A stretch of DNA of 64,000 bases from JAXGPL01 sp040766985 (GTDB lineage Bacteria; Bacillota; Sulfobacillia; JAUYEG01). Every line of letters begins with the position of its first letter. Position 1 is the stretch's first letter. The translations under genes and the position numbers were made by a program. The stretch is taken from assembly GCA_040766985.1 (NCBI GenBank), contig JAXGPL010000012.1, forward strand, positions 27,431 to 91,430, read 5' to 3'. This document shows positions 53,274 to 61,885 of the stretch, in pieces. Below the pieces are notes generated by a model. It had not been told where the DNA came from. It saw only the letters and a list, made by a program, of their open reading frames with translations, and did no database searches.

Positions 53274-53302
53274 AGTATAGCACAGTACGCAATGCGAAGT
53301 AA
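53274..53302 (-). promoter_or_regulatory. sigma-A-type promoter of the MOP-superfamily gene
   Basis: On the minus strand TTACTT and TATACT boxes are separated by 17 bases, and the -10 box is preceded by TG at one base distance (TGCTATACT), an extended -10. It is 70 bases upstream of GTG 53203. Confidence 0.6.
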
Positions 53303-53314
53303 TACCTGCTTCGC

Positions 53315-53456
53315 CTTTCCCCGGAAGGGGAAAGGGGTCGCTGCACCGGGCCGCCGAAGAAGGCATCCGCCCAGGTACCCTTTGAATAATCGGCCTGGAG
53401 GATGTATACAGGTAATGGTTGGACATAATGCCATCCGGGATTGGGGTGCGTAAGGC
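53315..53456 (+). promoter_or_regulatory. structured leader upstream of CofE-like gene
   Basis: A perfect hairpin CTTTCCCC-GGAA-GGGGAAAG spans 53315-53334, preceded by GCGAAG..CTTCGC pairing. Then come GGGCCGCCGAAG and GGCATCCGCCCAGG, which could fold further. The leader ends at GTG 53457. It recalls ligand-binding RNAs, but no known class fits in order; function is inferred from the structure only. Confidence 0.35.
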
Positions 53457-54185
53457 GTGAGCATCAAGGAGTTCAGCCCGGTCATTGTCGTCGACGGCCA
53501 GGCCTACGAGCGGACAATGATCAGGACCCACACAATCATGCGGGGCGAGGACGTCGGCGAGCTCCTCTGCCAGTACGCAAAGCCGCTTCTCAAGCCCGGG
53601 GACATCATCTTCATGGGCGAAAAGGCCACTGCTGCCAGCCTCGGCCGCGCGATCCCCGCGGACGAGATCAAGCCGGGGCCGCTGGCGCGGTTTCTGGTGA
53701 GGTTTGTGTACAAGACGCCCTACGGGGTCGGCCTCAGCGTACCGGAAACCATGGAGATGGCAGTGCGCGAGGTCGGCACGATAAGGATCCTGATCGCTGC
53801 CGTTATCGCCGGGATCTTCAAGTTGTTCGGCATCAAGGGCGTATTCTACCGCATTGCGGGCCGCCGCGCGCGCTCGATCGACGGCCCGGGCGACTACGTC
53901 CTGCCGCCCTACAATAGATATGTAGTTTTGGCGGTGCTCAACCCCGACGAGGTCTGCCGCAAGGCCAGCGCCAAGGTCGGTGCGCCTGTGGCCATCGTGG
54001 ACGCCAATGACTTCGGGTTCAACCTGATCGGGGTGTCGGAACCGGCTCTCCGGTCGTTTCCCTGGGCCATGGTCCTTAAGGACAACCCCGCGGGGCAGAG
54101 CACCCAGAGCACGCCGTTCGGCATCATCCGGCCGCTCGGGGCAGTTGCCGCCGCCCCCCGTGAGGTCGCCGCGGCGAGGGAGTAG
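53457..54185 (+). CDS. coenzyme F420-0:L-glutamate ligase-like (CofE family) protein
   Basis: The CofE fold adds glutamate to F420 precursors; homologues in bacteria without F420 have unknown substrates. Matching features are the N-terminal 'MIRTHTIMRGEDVGELLCQY', 'KPGDIIFMGEKATAASLGRA' and C-terminal 'VAIVDANDFGFNLIGVSEPA' (metal and GTP-site region). GTG 53457 lacks a strong ribosome site. The gene is alone, with no other F420 gene in the window. Possibly a ligase for another pterin or folate-like compound; that is inference. Confidence 0.8.
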   Translation: MSIKEFSPVIVVDGQAYERTMIRTHTIMRGEDVGELLCQYAKPLLKPGDIIFMGEKATAASLGRAIPADEIKPGPLARFLVRFVYKTPYGVGLSVPETMEMAVREVGTIRILIAAVIAGIFKLFGIKGVFYRIAGRRARSIDGPGDYVLPPYNRYVVLAVLNPDEVCRKASAKVGAPVAIVDANDFGFNLIGVSEPALRSFPWAMVLKDNPAGQSTQSTPFGIIRPLGAVAAAPREVAAARE

Positions 54186-54240
54186 GCGGCAAAGGCAGCC
54201 GGCACTGAGTAGGGTGCCGGGTACCGCAACGCCGGTTCCG

Positions 54241-54274
54241 CCGGAGCACAGGCCTGGCGAGGCCTATGCCCCGG
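54241..54274. terminator. bidirectional hairpin between convergent genes
   Basis: The 15-base arms CCGGAGCACAGGCCT and AGGCCTATGCCCCGG are complementary with two wobble or mismatched positions, around a GGCG loop. It lies between the convergent CofE-like and MlrC-like genes. Confidence 0.65.
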
Positions 54275-54284
54275 CGTTTGGTCA

Positions 54285-55775
54285 CTAGATGTCGTCCAAC
54301 GGGAACAGCGGCCGCCGCGCCTTGCGGTAGTCAAAGTGCTTAAGGTTGGGGCTTGCGAAGCCCGGGCAGTCGACCTCCAGGATCTCCGCGGCAAACGGCT
54401 CGTACGCCGCCCGGAAGTGCCCGCGCGACTTGACGACGAGGATCTGCCTATCCCTCGGTTCGATGCCGATGTGCCTGAAGACCTCCGGGTCGTTGGGGGC
54501 CATGCGGTTGGTGGTGATGATTACTTCGACGCCCTGCACCAATACCTTAGCTGCCGGGCCGACGGTGCTCTGGACCCCCGTGCCCATCGGGCCCTTATTG
54601 ACGAACGTCCCGTCGGTCAGAGCCTTGACCGTTCCGGCCACGCAAACCGGTAAGCCATGTTTGGGCTCGACCTTACCGCCAAGCTGAAGACTTACGGCCC
54701 CGCCCGGGCCAGCCGCGATGCAACGAGCCACAGACTCGGGGTCGACAATCTGCGCAAAGCCGACGTTCGTCGCCCCCGCGTCGAGCAGCGCCCGCAACAG
54801 GGCAGTCGTGTCGCCGGAACCGCCGCCGCCCATATTGTCGGCCACGTCGGCCAGGATGACCGGTTTGCGTGTGGCCTGCATTGCATGGCGGACGGCGTCC
54901 GCCGGTTGCCACAGCTGTTTGAGGAACTCGCGCCGGATGCCCCAGGCCGTCGCGGCGATTTCCGCCGCGATGCCTTCCGCGGCCTGCGGGTCGCCGTCGG
55001 TCATCGCGAGTACCGACAGGCCGCCGAACTCGACGTCCGTATACGGGAAACCCCCGAACACAGACACGTTGCGTACGCGGGGCCCGGCCTCGAACTCCCG
55101 GGCACGGGCGAACAGCTGGACCATCGGGCCTTCCGCTGTGCGCATGTTGATCGTCGGGGGCATCATCTGCGTCTTGACAAGCCGCATCACGGGGCGGAAT
55201 TTGCCCGCCCAGATATCGAGAAGGGCGGCGAAGGCTTCCTGGGAGCGCTCGTAGTTGTCCACGTGGGGATTTGTGTCGTAGCCGAACAGACAGTCCGCAT
55301 GGTCGACCATTTCCTGGGTCATATTGGCGTGCAGGTCCAGGGTGCTGACGACCGGGACGTCGGGGCCGGCCGCCGCGCGCACGCGGCGCAAGATATCGCC
55401 CTCGCCGTCGTCGACCCCCTCGACGACCATCGCCCCGTGCAGGCAGAGGGCGACGCCATCGAGGCCGCCGCCGTGCTTGGCTCCTTCGATGGTTTCGAGG
55501 AGGCGGCCGATCAGGTGCTCATACGCCTCGCGGGTCACGGTCCCGGACGGCACGGCGCTGCCTGAAACGGCAGGCACGAGAGTGACGTCGGCCGAGCGCG
55601 CGGCATCGATATATCCCCCGATGCCCGAACGGGTTCCGGCGAACCTTCCCAGCATCTCCTGGCCATAGTGCAGCGAACGTTGCGCAAAGCGGTCCAGACC
55701 GGTGGCGATGGGGGAAAACGTGTTGGTCTCGTGGTTGATTTCGCCGACGACAACGCGTTTGGGTCCTGTTGTCAA
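54285..55775 (-). CDS. M81 family (MlrC-like) metallopeptidase
   Basis: MlrC was first known from microcystin breakdown, but M81 members are widespread and usually of unknown substrate. 'VVVGEINHETNTFSPIATGL' carries the first metal ligands, 'STLDLHANMTQEMVDHADCL' the next, and 'LADVADNMGGGGSGDTTALL' and 'GTVKALTDGTFVNKGPMG' lie in the C-terminal domain. TTG 55775 follows GGAGGTGTAG; an open frame to 56132 runs antisense to the next gene and is ignored. At 496 residues it is typical. It is divergent from the fumarylacetoacetase-like gene. Confidence 0.88.
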   Translation of the reverse strand: MTTGPKRVVVGEINHETNTFSPIATGLDRFAQRSLHYGQEMLGRFAGTRSGIGGYIDAARSADVTLVPAVSGSAVPSGTVTREAYEHLIGRLLETIEGAKHGGGLDGVALCLHGAMVVEGVDDGEGDILRRVRAAAGPDVPVVSTLDLHANMTQEMVDHADCLFGYDTNPHVDNYERSQEAFAALLDIWAGKFRPVMRLVKTQMMPPTINMRTAEGPMVQLFARAREFEAGPRVRNVSVFGGFPYTDVEFGGLSVLAMTDGDPQAAEGIAAEIAATAWGIRREFLKQLWQPADAVRHAMQATRKPVILADVADNMGGGGSGDTTALLRALLDAGATNVGFAQIVDPESVARCIAAGPGGAVSLQLGGKVEPKHGLPVCVAGTVKALTDGTFVNKGPMGTGVQSTVGPAAKVLVQGVEVIITTNRMAPNDPEVFRHIGIEPRDRQILVVKSRGHFRAAYEPFAAEILEVDCPGFASPNLKHFDYRKARRPLFPLDDI

Positions 55776-55905
55776 GGGTGCTACACCTCCGTAGAGTATG
55801 CTTACGCCAGGGCGGGGGCAGGACCTTCGATTGCGGCGGACAAAAGTAGCAGCGAACTGCGGCCCCGCAGAGCGGACCGCTGAAACGCACACTGGAGGGC
55901 TGAAC

Positions 55906-56829
55906 TTGAGGTTCGTCACTTTTTCGACACGTAACGCAGGGCCGCGGGTCGGCGTCGTCCGCGATGATGATTCAGTGCTGGACCTGGGAAAGCTCGCCGC
56001 AGCCGATCCGACCGCGCTGCCGGGCTGGGGCAAGGACATGGTCGATCTGATCGCCGGCGGAGGGACGGCACTGTCCTGGGTCAAGAGGCAGGTGGGCGAG
56101 CCTGCGCTGCCGCCGGGGGCGGTTTTCGCCAAGGGCGGCTATAGCCTGCTCGCGCCGATCCCGCGCCCACGCAAAAACATCTTCTGCGTGGGACTCAACT
56201 ACAGGGACCATGTCGCCGAGCACGACAACAAGCTCAAAGAACCCCGGCCTCTGCCCAAGATCCCGGTGTTCTTCACGAAGCCGCCGACCTGCGTCGTTGG
56301 CCCGGAGGAGGACATAGGGTGGCATCCGGCGACGGAGAGGCTGGACTACGAAATCGAGCTCGCCCTGATCATCGGCCCCGGCGGCAAGGACATTCCGGCC
56401 GCCAAGGCCTGGGACCACGTCTGGGGTCTGACAATCCTCAACGACGTCAGCGCGCGCGACCTGCAGTCGTCCCATGGGCAGTGGTTCAAGGGCAAGGCCC
56501 TCGACGGGGCGTGCCCGATGGGCCCGTGGATCGTGTTGCGGTCCGACGTGCCGGCCCCGGAGGACCTCGACTTCGTCTGCAAGGTCAACGGTGAGGTGCG
56601 GCAGAAGTCCAACACCGGCATGATGATCTTCGACGTGCCGGCGATTATTGAGTCGCTCTCCGCCGGCATGACCCTCGAGGCTGGAGACGTTATCGCCACG
56701 GGCACCTGCTCGGGCGTAGGCTCGGGGTTCGAGCCGCCGCGGTTTCTGAAAGAAGGAGACGTCGTCGAGATGACCATCGATGCGATCGGCACGCTCTCCA
56801 ACCGCGTGCGCAGGATCGGCCGCGGGTAG
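55906..56829 (+). CDS. fumarylacetoacetate hydrolase-family protein
   Basis: This family splits or decarboxylates 2-keto acids such as acylpyruvates. 'NIFCVGLNYRDHVAEH' and 'ERLDYEIELALIIG' (with the metal-binding Glu residues and Asp) and 'LTILNDVSARDLQ' and 'GTCSGVGSGFEPPRFLKEGD' match the hydrolase fold. TTG 55906 follows GGAGGG. The length of 307 residues fits. With the divergent MlrC-like gene it may form a small catabolic pair; that is context only. Confidence 0.9.
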   Translation: MRFVTFSTRNAGPRVGVVRDDDSVLDLGKLAAADPTALPGWGKDMVDLIAGGGTALSWVKRQVGEPALPPGAVFAKGGYSLLAPIPRPRKNIFCVGLNYRDHVAEHDNKLKEPRPLPKIPVFFTKPPTCVVGPEEDIGWHPATERLDYEIELALIIGPGGKDIPAAKAWDHVWGLTILNDVSARDLQSSHGQWFKGKALDGACPMGPWIVLRSDVPAPEDLDFVCKVNGEVRQKSNTGMMIFDVPAIIESLSAGMTLEAGDVIATGTCSGVGSGFEPPRFLKEGDVVEMTIDAIGTLSNRVRRIGRG

Positions 56830-57231
56830 GGCAGGGCTGATTTGTGGAGATAGGGTAGTTGTTAGGACGGACACGCCGCTGGTGGTGGAGAAGGCCGGCG
56901 GCGTGCCCGGGTTTTGACCCCTAGCCGGCTGCTGCTGCGGCCCTGCCTTCTGATCCTCTATCGCAGCGGCAGACATTCCAGTGCCAGTTGCCGCCGGACG
57001 AACGAGCCGCTGGACGAACGAGCCGCTGGAGCCCGCATCGCTGAACGCCTGTATCGATCGAAGCCTGCGCCGGATTGGCACCCCAGAGTAACCGCTATAT
57101 CCTGCAAAAAACCACGGGCAGGCAACAGGCGATTTGTTTCCGCTAGCGAAGTATCCATGGTTATCTGCGTTGCGCATCGTAATGCCCCGAACCGCCTTCC
57201 TCGCGGCTCAGGGCGGGGAGGTCTTGTCCGG
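56830..57231. other. intergenic, no gene seen
   Basis: This gap holds no supported gene. A 16-base direct duplication GGACGAACGAGCCGCT lies at 56996-57011 and 57012-57027. Apart from that nothing is seen. Confidence 0.5.
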
Positions 57232-58468
57232 ATGGGTGAGGAGTCCCGCGCGACCAACTGGGGCCAATTCCGGTTGGTCATCGGGCTGTCGTTCCTGCAG
57301 TCGATGATTTGGGGCTTGGTCATCGCGATGTTCCCCCTGTTTGCCCGCGAACTGGGCGCTGACGAATTGGCGATCGGCAGCCTCGCCGCGGTCCACCCGC
57401 TGCTCTCGGTGCTCGGTGCGGTCCCCATGGGGCTGCTGGCCAACCGGTTGGGGCGGCGCGGTATGTTTTACCTGGCCTATGCGCTCTCGCTGGGCGCTGC
57501 GCTCGCGTACATGGTCACGCGGAGCCCAGGCGGACTGGTCGTGCCGCAGTTGCTGTTCGGGCTTTCGGCGGTGGCCTATTGGCCTACCCAGCACTCGCAC
57601 ATCAGCGACAACGTTGATCCGGTGCAACTCGCGCGCCTGTTTGGATTATCGATGGGGCTGACCGGTCTCGGCGGAATCATCGGCCCGGTCATGGCGGGGC
57701 GGATTGCTGACACTTTCGGTTTCCAGGCGATGTACGGGTTCTGCGCGGCGATCTCGGTCGCCGGCATGGCTCTATGTATTAAGGTGCAGGCTCCGGTTCA
57801 GGACGACCCTGCTCACCGTGGCCCGCCGCTGAACCTGCGGAGCATCCGGACGATGCTGGCAAGGCCGACGCTGCAGTTCGTCTACCTGTCGGCCATCGCG
57901 ATGTTCGTCCAGTGGGGGCTGCGTGACACCTTCCTGCCGCTCTATGCAGCCGATCTCAACCTGAGTATGACGGCAATCGGCGCCCTGGCGACGTTTCAGA
58001 CCACAAGTAAGGAGCGCGACGAGGCTGCTGCTGGGTGTGCTCGGGCGGAGGGCTCCGGCGGGGCGCGCGATTCTGATTTTCGTGTCCTTAAGCGCCTTGG
58101 TCACGCTGGCGGTGCCGGCGCTGTCGTCGTTCCGCGGCCTGGCGGTCGTGGCCTTCGTGGCCGGAATCGGGTCGGGCGCCGCCGTGCCCTTGACGCTGAC
58201 CAACATCGCCAATGCCACGACCCGGCAGGAGCGGCCCATGGCGATGTCGCTCGAGTCAGCGTCCACAGCGATGGGGCGGCTGTTCAGTTCGGTCACCTTC
58301 GGCTGGCTCGCGGGAATCACCGGCATTCCGATGGTTTTCTTGATCGGCAACGGCCTGGTCCTTGCGGCCGTGCTGGGTTTGATGCGAATGCCTGCGCCGG
58401 GGCTCGCGCATGTTGGGTCCGGTGCGGCGCAGGCGGCATCAGGAGCAGATGGAGGCGGCCAGCGCTAG
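57232..58468 (+). pseudogene. MFS transporter, broken near 58010
   Basis: The first part, ATG 57232 preceded by GGGGAGG, is a normal MFS half with 'PMGLLANRLGRRGMFYLAYA' and 'PTQHSHISDNVDPVQLARLF'. At about 58000-58040 the homology stops after 'GALATFQTTSKERDE' and resumes in another frame as 'RAILIFVSLSALVTLAVPAL', 'GIGSGAAVPLTLTNIANATT' and 'ESASTAMGRLFSSVTFGWLA' to the stop at 58468. About twenty residues of the helix 8-9 region seem missing as well. So a small deletion, or poor sequence, destroyed the gene. Substrate unknown. Confidence 0.75.
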
Positions 58469-58486
58469 GCGTGGCGTGCCGTCGTG

Positions 58487-58613
58487 GGGGCGCCGAAGTG
58501 CCGGGGGCGCCGAAGTGCCGGGGTTCCGGGGCGCCGGGGTTCCGGGGCGCCGGGGTGTCGGGGTGCCGGGGCGCCGGGGCGCCGGGGCGCCGGGGTGCCG
58601 GGGTTCCGGTGGC
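58487..58613. repeat. GC-rich 9-base tandem repeat array
   Basis: The array is made of CGGGGCGCC, CGGGGTGCC, CGGGGTTCC and related 9-mers, about thirteen copies with point differences, preceding the 183-base repeat B. A minisatellite-like sequence with no coding sign. Confidence 0.75.
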
Positions 58614-58618
58614 AAGTG

Positions 58619-58801
58619 GTTGTGGGCGTTCGGAGTACAGGTTTCGAGGGAATCTATGCTCAGAGTGACCAGGTTTTCTGGGATGCGGTGCGCGAACGAC
58701 CATTAGGGGCCTTTGAGGTCGCTGGTGTTACATATTCTGAGAAATCGGGATCGGGAGAGTACAGGTTTTGCGGAAACCTGTACTCCGCGCGACCAGGTGC
58801 T
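58619..58801. repeat. 183-base dispersed repeat, copy B
   Basis: This is the partner of 39863-40045. It contains a perfect 11-base hairpin AGTACAGGTTT-TGCGG-AAACCTGTACT at 58758-58784. A related half-palindrome AGTACAGGTTTC occurs near its left end. The 183-base length is the same in both copies, suggesting a real element rather than chance. Confidence 0.7.
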
Positions 58802-58899
58802 GCCCAGTGAGTGACCCCGATGCCCGGCGACGACGGCGTCTTCTCCTCCCGGCGCCGGCCGCGCCCCAAGCGTGAGATTTCGAAGCGAGGTGCAGTTCA

Positions 58900-60114
58900 T
58901 TGTCCTTTTCTGATGGCCTTGCGCCGCAAGGTGCGGCTGCCCCGGCTGTGGACCGCAGGTACCTGGTTGATACGCTGTTTGACCTGATCCGCGTGCCGAC
59001 TGAGGTGCCCCTCGGCACGGAAACCCTCATGGCTCCGGACCATCCCAAGCTGGTGTACTACGTCCAGGAAGTCGTGCGGCCCAAACTCGCCGCCATCGGG
59101 GCCTATGACATCGTCGAAGCCCCGCTCAATCAGCTTGTGGTGCGCCTTGGCGAAGGCACATCCGACCGCAGCCTGCTCGTCATGGCCTACACGCCGACGC
59201 AGCACAACAACCTGATGGCGGAGCCCTTCCGGCCGCGGATTGCGGCGGCGCGTGAGGCGGGTTTCGACGAACCGTGTGTCTTCGGCCAGGGTGTCAGCCA
59301 GAACAAGGTGCACCTTGCAGTGGGCTTGGCCGTCCTCAAGGCGTCCCTGGAAACCTCCACTCCGCTGCGCGGCAAGCTGTACTTTGCCGTCAACAACGAA
59401 GGGCGGAGCAGTCACGCCTGCTCGGAGGCGATCATCGGGGCGCTTGACAGGCGGCCCGACTACGGCCTGATCCTGATCGGCACCGACATGGACGTATCGG
59501 TCGGCAACCGGGGCAGGGTGGATATCTACGTCCACGTCGAAGGCAAAGCCTCGCACTCGAGTGTCCCTGAGCAAGGTCTATCGGCCATCGACGGCGTGCA
59601 CGAAGTCCTGGCGCGGCTCCGTTCGGTCAAGCTCGCCGGGCCCGAACACCCGCTGCTCGGCGGCCGCCACTTGGTACCGTACCAGGTCCTGTACTCGCCG
59701 CTGGCGCCGCACACGTTGCCCGGATACGCCAAGATTACGATCGACCGGCGCCTTCTACCCGGTGACGACATCGATGCCGCCGTGGACGAGGTGCGCGCCG
59801 CGGTTGGCGACATGACGCCCTTCGCCGTCAAGGTCGAGCGCGGGGTGCACATGCTGCCGGCGCTGGTTGATCCCGAGTGCGCGCTGGTAGCGGGTCTGCG
59901 CGCCGCGAACCGCGAAGTCCGCGGCGTTGAGCCGCGCCTCTACTACGGCCGGGGGTCGTTCGACGCGGGTGGGCCCTGTTCGATGGGCGTCCCGACCGTC
60001 ATGTGGGGTGCGAGCGGCGGTTCCGGGTTGTTGGGGGATGACTTCGTCCCGCTCTCGGCTGCCTGGGCCGAAGCCGATGTGCTGGTGGAGTTCATTAGAG
60101 CGTACCTGGCTTGA
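58900..60114 (+). CDS. M20-like protein with altered metal residues
   Basis: The fold is that of M20 peptidases but key residues differ. In place of the GHxDxxP motif is 'VMAYTPTQHNNLMAEPF'; 'FGQGVSQNKVHLAVGLAVLK' stands where GxxDxKG is usual, so the bridging Asp is Gln; and 'YFAVNNEGRSSHACSE' replaces the catalytic Glu of EE with Asn. The C-terminal domain 'VDIYVHVEGKASHSSVPEQG' with the His is kept. TTG 58900 follows GCGAGGTG. It may bind ligand without classical peptidase activity or use another metal. The gene overlaps znuB's C-terminal coding on the opposite strand. Confidence 0.75.
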   Translation: MSFSDGLAPQGAAAPAVDRRYLVDTLFDLIRVPTEVPLGTETLMAPDHPKLVYYVQEVVRPKLAAIGAYDIVEAPLNQLVVRLGEGTSDRSLLVMAYTPTQHNNLMAEPFRPRIAAAREAGFDEPCVFGQGVSQNKVHLAVGLAVLKASLETSTPLRGKLYFAVNNEGRSSHACSEAIIGALDRRPDYGLILIGTDMDVSVGNRGRVDIYVHVEGKASHSSVPEQGLSAIDGVHEVLARLRSVKLAGPEHPLLGGRHLVPYQVLYSPLAPHTLPGYAKITIDRRLLPGDDIDAAVDEVRAAVGDMTPFAVKVERGVHMLPALVDPECALVAGLRAANREVRGVEPRLYYGRGSFDAGGPCSMGVPTVMWGASGGSGLLGDDFVPLSAAWAEADVLVEFIRAYLA

Positions 60115-61079
60115 GCTTTGGCGAACTGCCGGCGGCCGCCTAACGCGACCCGCCGGTTGCCTAAAGCGGCCCGCCTACGACTGACGGCAGCCTGCCTGGA
60201 GCCGAACGCAACCCGCCGGAACCCAGCCGGGGCGGCTTGCGGCGTGCGCTGCTTGGCAGAGTGCACCGAAACTCGTCTGGCTCTGCGCAGATGCAGGCCT
60301 CCGGCGGCCGACGCGAGCGCAAACGCCCCCGCCGTGCACAACGCGATCGTGGCACCGGGAGCCAGGTCCCAGCGGTATGATGCCAAAAGGCCGGCAAGGG
60401 TGCACCCGAGCCCGGTCCCGACGCTGAGGGCGAGCATCGTGCGGTAATTGCGGGTGACTCGGAATGCGGCTGCGGCCGGTGTCACAAGCAGCGCGGATGC
60501 GAGCACGATTCCGAGCAGCCGCACCGCAGCTACGACCGTCAGCGAGATCAGCCCCAGCAGGAGGTAGTCCAAGGCTGCCACCGGAAGGCCCGCCGCTTCG
60601 GCGCCCTCGTGATCCAGGGCGGTGAACAGCATCGGCCGGAAGAAGGCCGCCACGATCAGCAGCACTGCCGCTGCGCCCCAGGTCAGGTACCGCAGAAGTC
60701 CCTCGTCGACCGCCAGAATGCTGCCGAACAGGTAGCCGAAAACGTCGGGGACATAGCCCCGCGCGAGCCCGAGTATCACCACGCCCAGGGCCATCGCCGC
60801 CGACGAGGCGATCCCGGTGGCGCTGTCCTGGGCGATGCCGCCGCGCTGGCTGATTCCCGCTACCAACAGCCCCAACAGCAGTGACACGGCCGCAGCGGTA
60901 AACAGCGGTTCCCACCCGGCGATCAGACCGATTGCCACGCCTGCGAACGCACCGTGGGCGATGCCTGATGCCACAAACGCCAGGCGCCGTAGGTAGACGA
61001 AGAAGGACAGCGTCGAGCAGACGATTGCCGTGACCAGACCCGCCCACAAGGCATTGCGCATGAATCCGTGGGCCAGCAA
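59943..61079 (-). CDS. znuB: metal ABC transporter permease ZnuB-like with long repeat tail
   Basis: This is the membrane permease of a Zn/Mn-type importer. The core of about 270 residues has 'RRLAFVASGIAHGAFAGVAI', 'DHEGAEAAGLPVAALDYLLL' and 'LGIVLASALLVTPAAAAFRV', typical of the ABC-3 family, with eight or nine helices. A C-terminal tail of about 100 residues follows, with seven-residue basic repeats (G-x-R-R-x-A-L) at 60133-60216, then runs antisense through the end of the M20-like gene, so the last part may come from a frame error. TTG 61079 adjoins the znuC stop. Confidence 0.82.
   Translation of the reverse strand: MLAHGFMRNALWAGLVTAIVCSTLSFFVYLRRLAFVASGIAHGAFAGVAIGLIAGWEPLFTAAAVSLLLGLLVAGISQRGGIAQDSATGIASSAAMALGVVILGLARGYVPDVFGYLFGSILAVDEGLLRYLTWGAAAVLLIVAAFFRPMLFTALDHEGAEAAGLPVAALDYLLLGLISLTVVAAVRLLGIVLASALLVTPAAAAFRVTRNYRTMLALSVGTGLGCTLAGLLASYRWDLAPGATIALCTAGAFALASAAGGLHLRRARRVSVHSAKQRTPQAAPAGFRRVAFGSRQAAVSRRRAALGNRRVALGGRRQFAKAQARYALMNSTSTSASAQAAESGTKSSPNNPEPPLAPHMTVGTPIEQGPPASNDPRP
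60133..60216 (-). repeat. four 21-base units encoding seven-residue basic repeats
   Basis: Four units of exactly 21 bases (60133-60153, 60154-60174, 60175-60195, 60196-60216) encode GNRRVAL-, SRRRAAL-, GSRQAAV- and GFRRVAF-type heptads in the ZnuB-like tail. The unit length keeps the reading frame. Confidence 0.75.
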
Positions 61080-61847
61080 CTACCCCGCCCCTCCTTGCAT
61101 CAGCACCCCGTCAACGATGCAGTGTTTGTCGTCAAGCAGCCGCTCTGCTGCCCCGGCCGCCCCTGAAGCCAGCCGGTGCGTGTGCAGTGTGCCATCAACG
61201 CACCAGAGCGAGTCGACATGTGCGGAGAGTGCTTCGAGTTCGTGGCAGACCACGATGGCGGCGGCGCCGGTTTCGGCGATCCAACGTCGCAGGAGGGGAT
61301 AGAAAGCGTTCTTGCGCTCGTGGTCAAGCGCAGTCAGAGGCTCGTCCAGGAGCAGCTAGGCGCGGCCGACGGCGATGGCGCGCGCGACGAGGCTCGCGCT
61401 GGAGTTGGCCGCCGGACAGCGCGCCGATCGGCTCGTCGGCCAGAGCGTTGAGGCCGAGATAGTGGATCGCGAAATCAGATGCATCTCGGGGGCTAGTGCT
61501 CGGGGTTGACGGTCGGCTCCCGCCCGGCGTTGCACGGACCAGGCCCAGCCGGACGAGGTCCCGGACCGATACCGGAAACCGCGGGTCTGGCCGCGAAGGT
61601 GGAGCCAGAGTAACCGATATCGCTTCCGGACGCTGCGGTCGCGGGCCGGATACTGCCCAGCACCTCGACACGGCCGCGGGACGGCACGACCAAGCCGAGC
61701 AGGAGCTTAAGCACAGTGGTCTTGCCGGCGCCGTTTGGACCATGCCCGCGATTCCTTTGTTGCGGATTCGGTTGAAACCGATCTTATGACCTCCCGCCCA
61801 TCGTAAGCGACACTTACGTTCGAGAGACAGGCAACGCAGGTTTTCAT
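61080..61847 (-). pseudogene. znuC: metal ABC transporter ATPase ZnuC, frame-broken
   Basis: The ATG at 61847 starts 'LSNVSVAYDGREVI' of an ABC ATPase, but the Walker A region is out of frame. Later segments in other frames give 'LKLLLGLVVPSRGRVEVLG', 'DPRFPVSVRDLVRLGLV', 'LGLNALADEPIGALSGGQL' (signature) and the last part towards the stop at 61080. The 768-base span equals a normal 255-residue ZnuC. At least three frame changes exist. It sits between znuA and znuB, as usual, so error in the consensus is plausible. Confidence 0.8.
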
Positions 61848-61885
61848 GGTCAACCCGCGAACGATCGTTTCGACGTTCGACCGGA

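Noticed and set aside
53268..53370. THF-riboswitch-like ends (GGAGAAG and GCATCCGCCC)
   Set aside because: The conserved internal helix between them does not pair, so the class assignment fails.
55775..56132. N-terminal extension of the MlrC-like gene
   Set aside because: It lies antisense to the fumarylacetoacetase-like gene, and a TTG with GGAGG at 55775 fits the family start.
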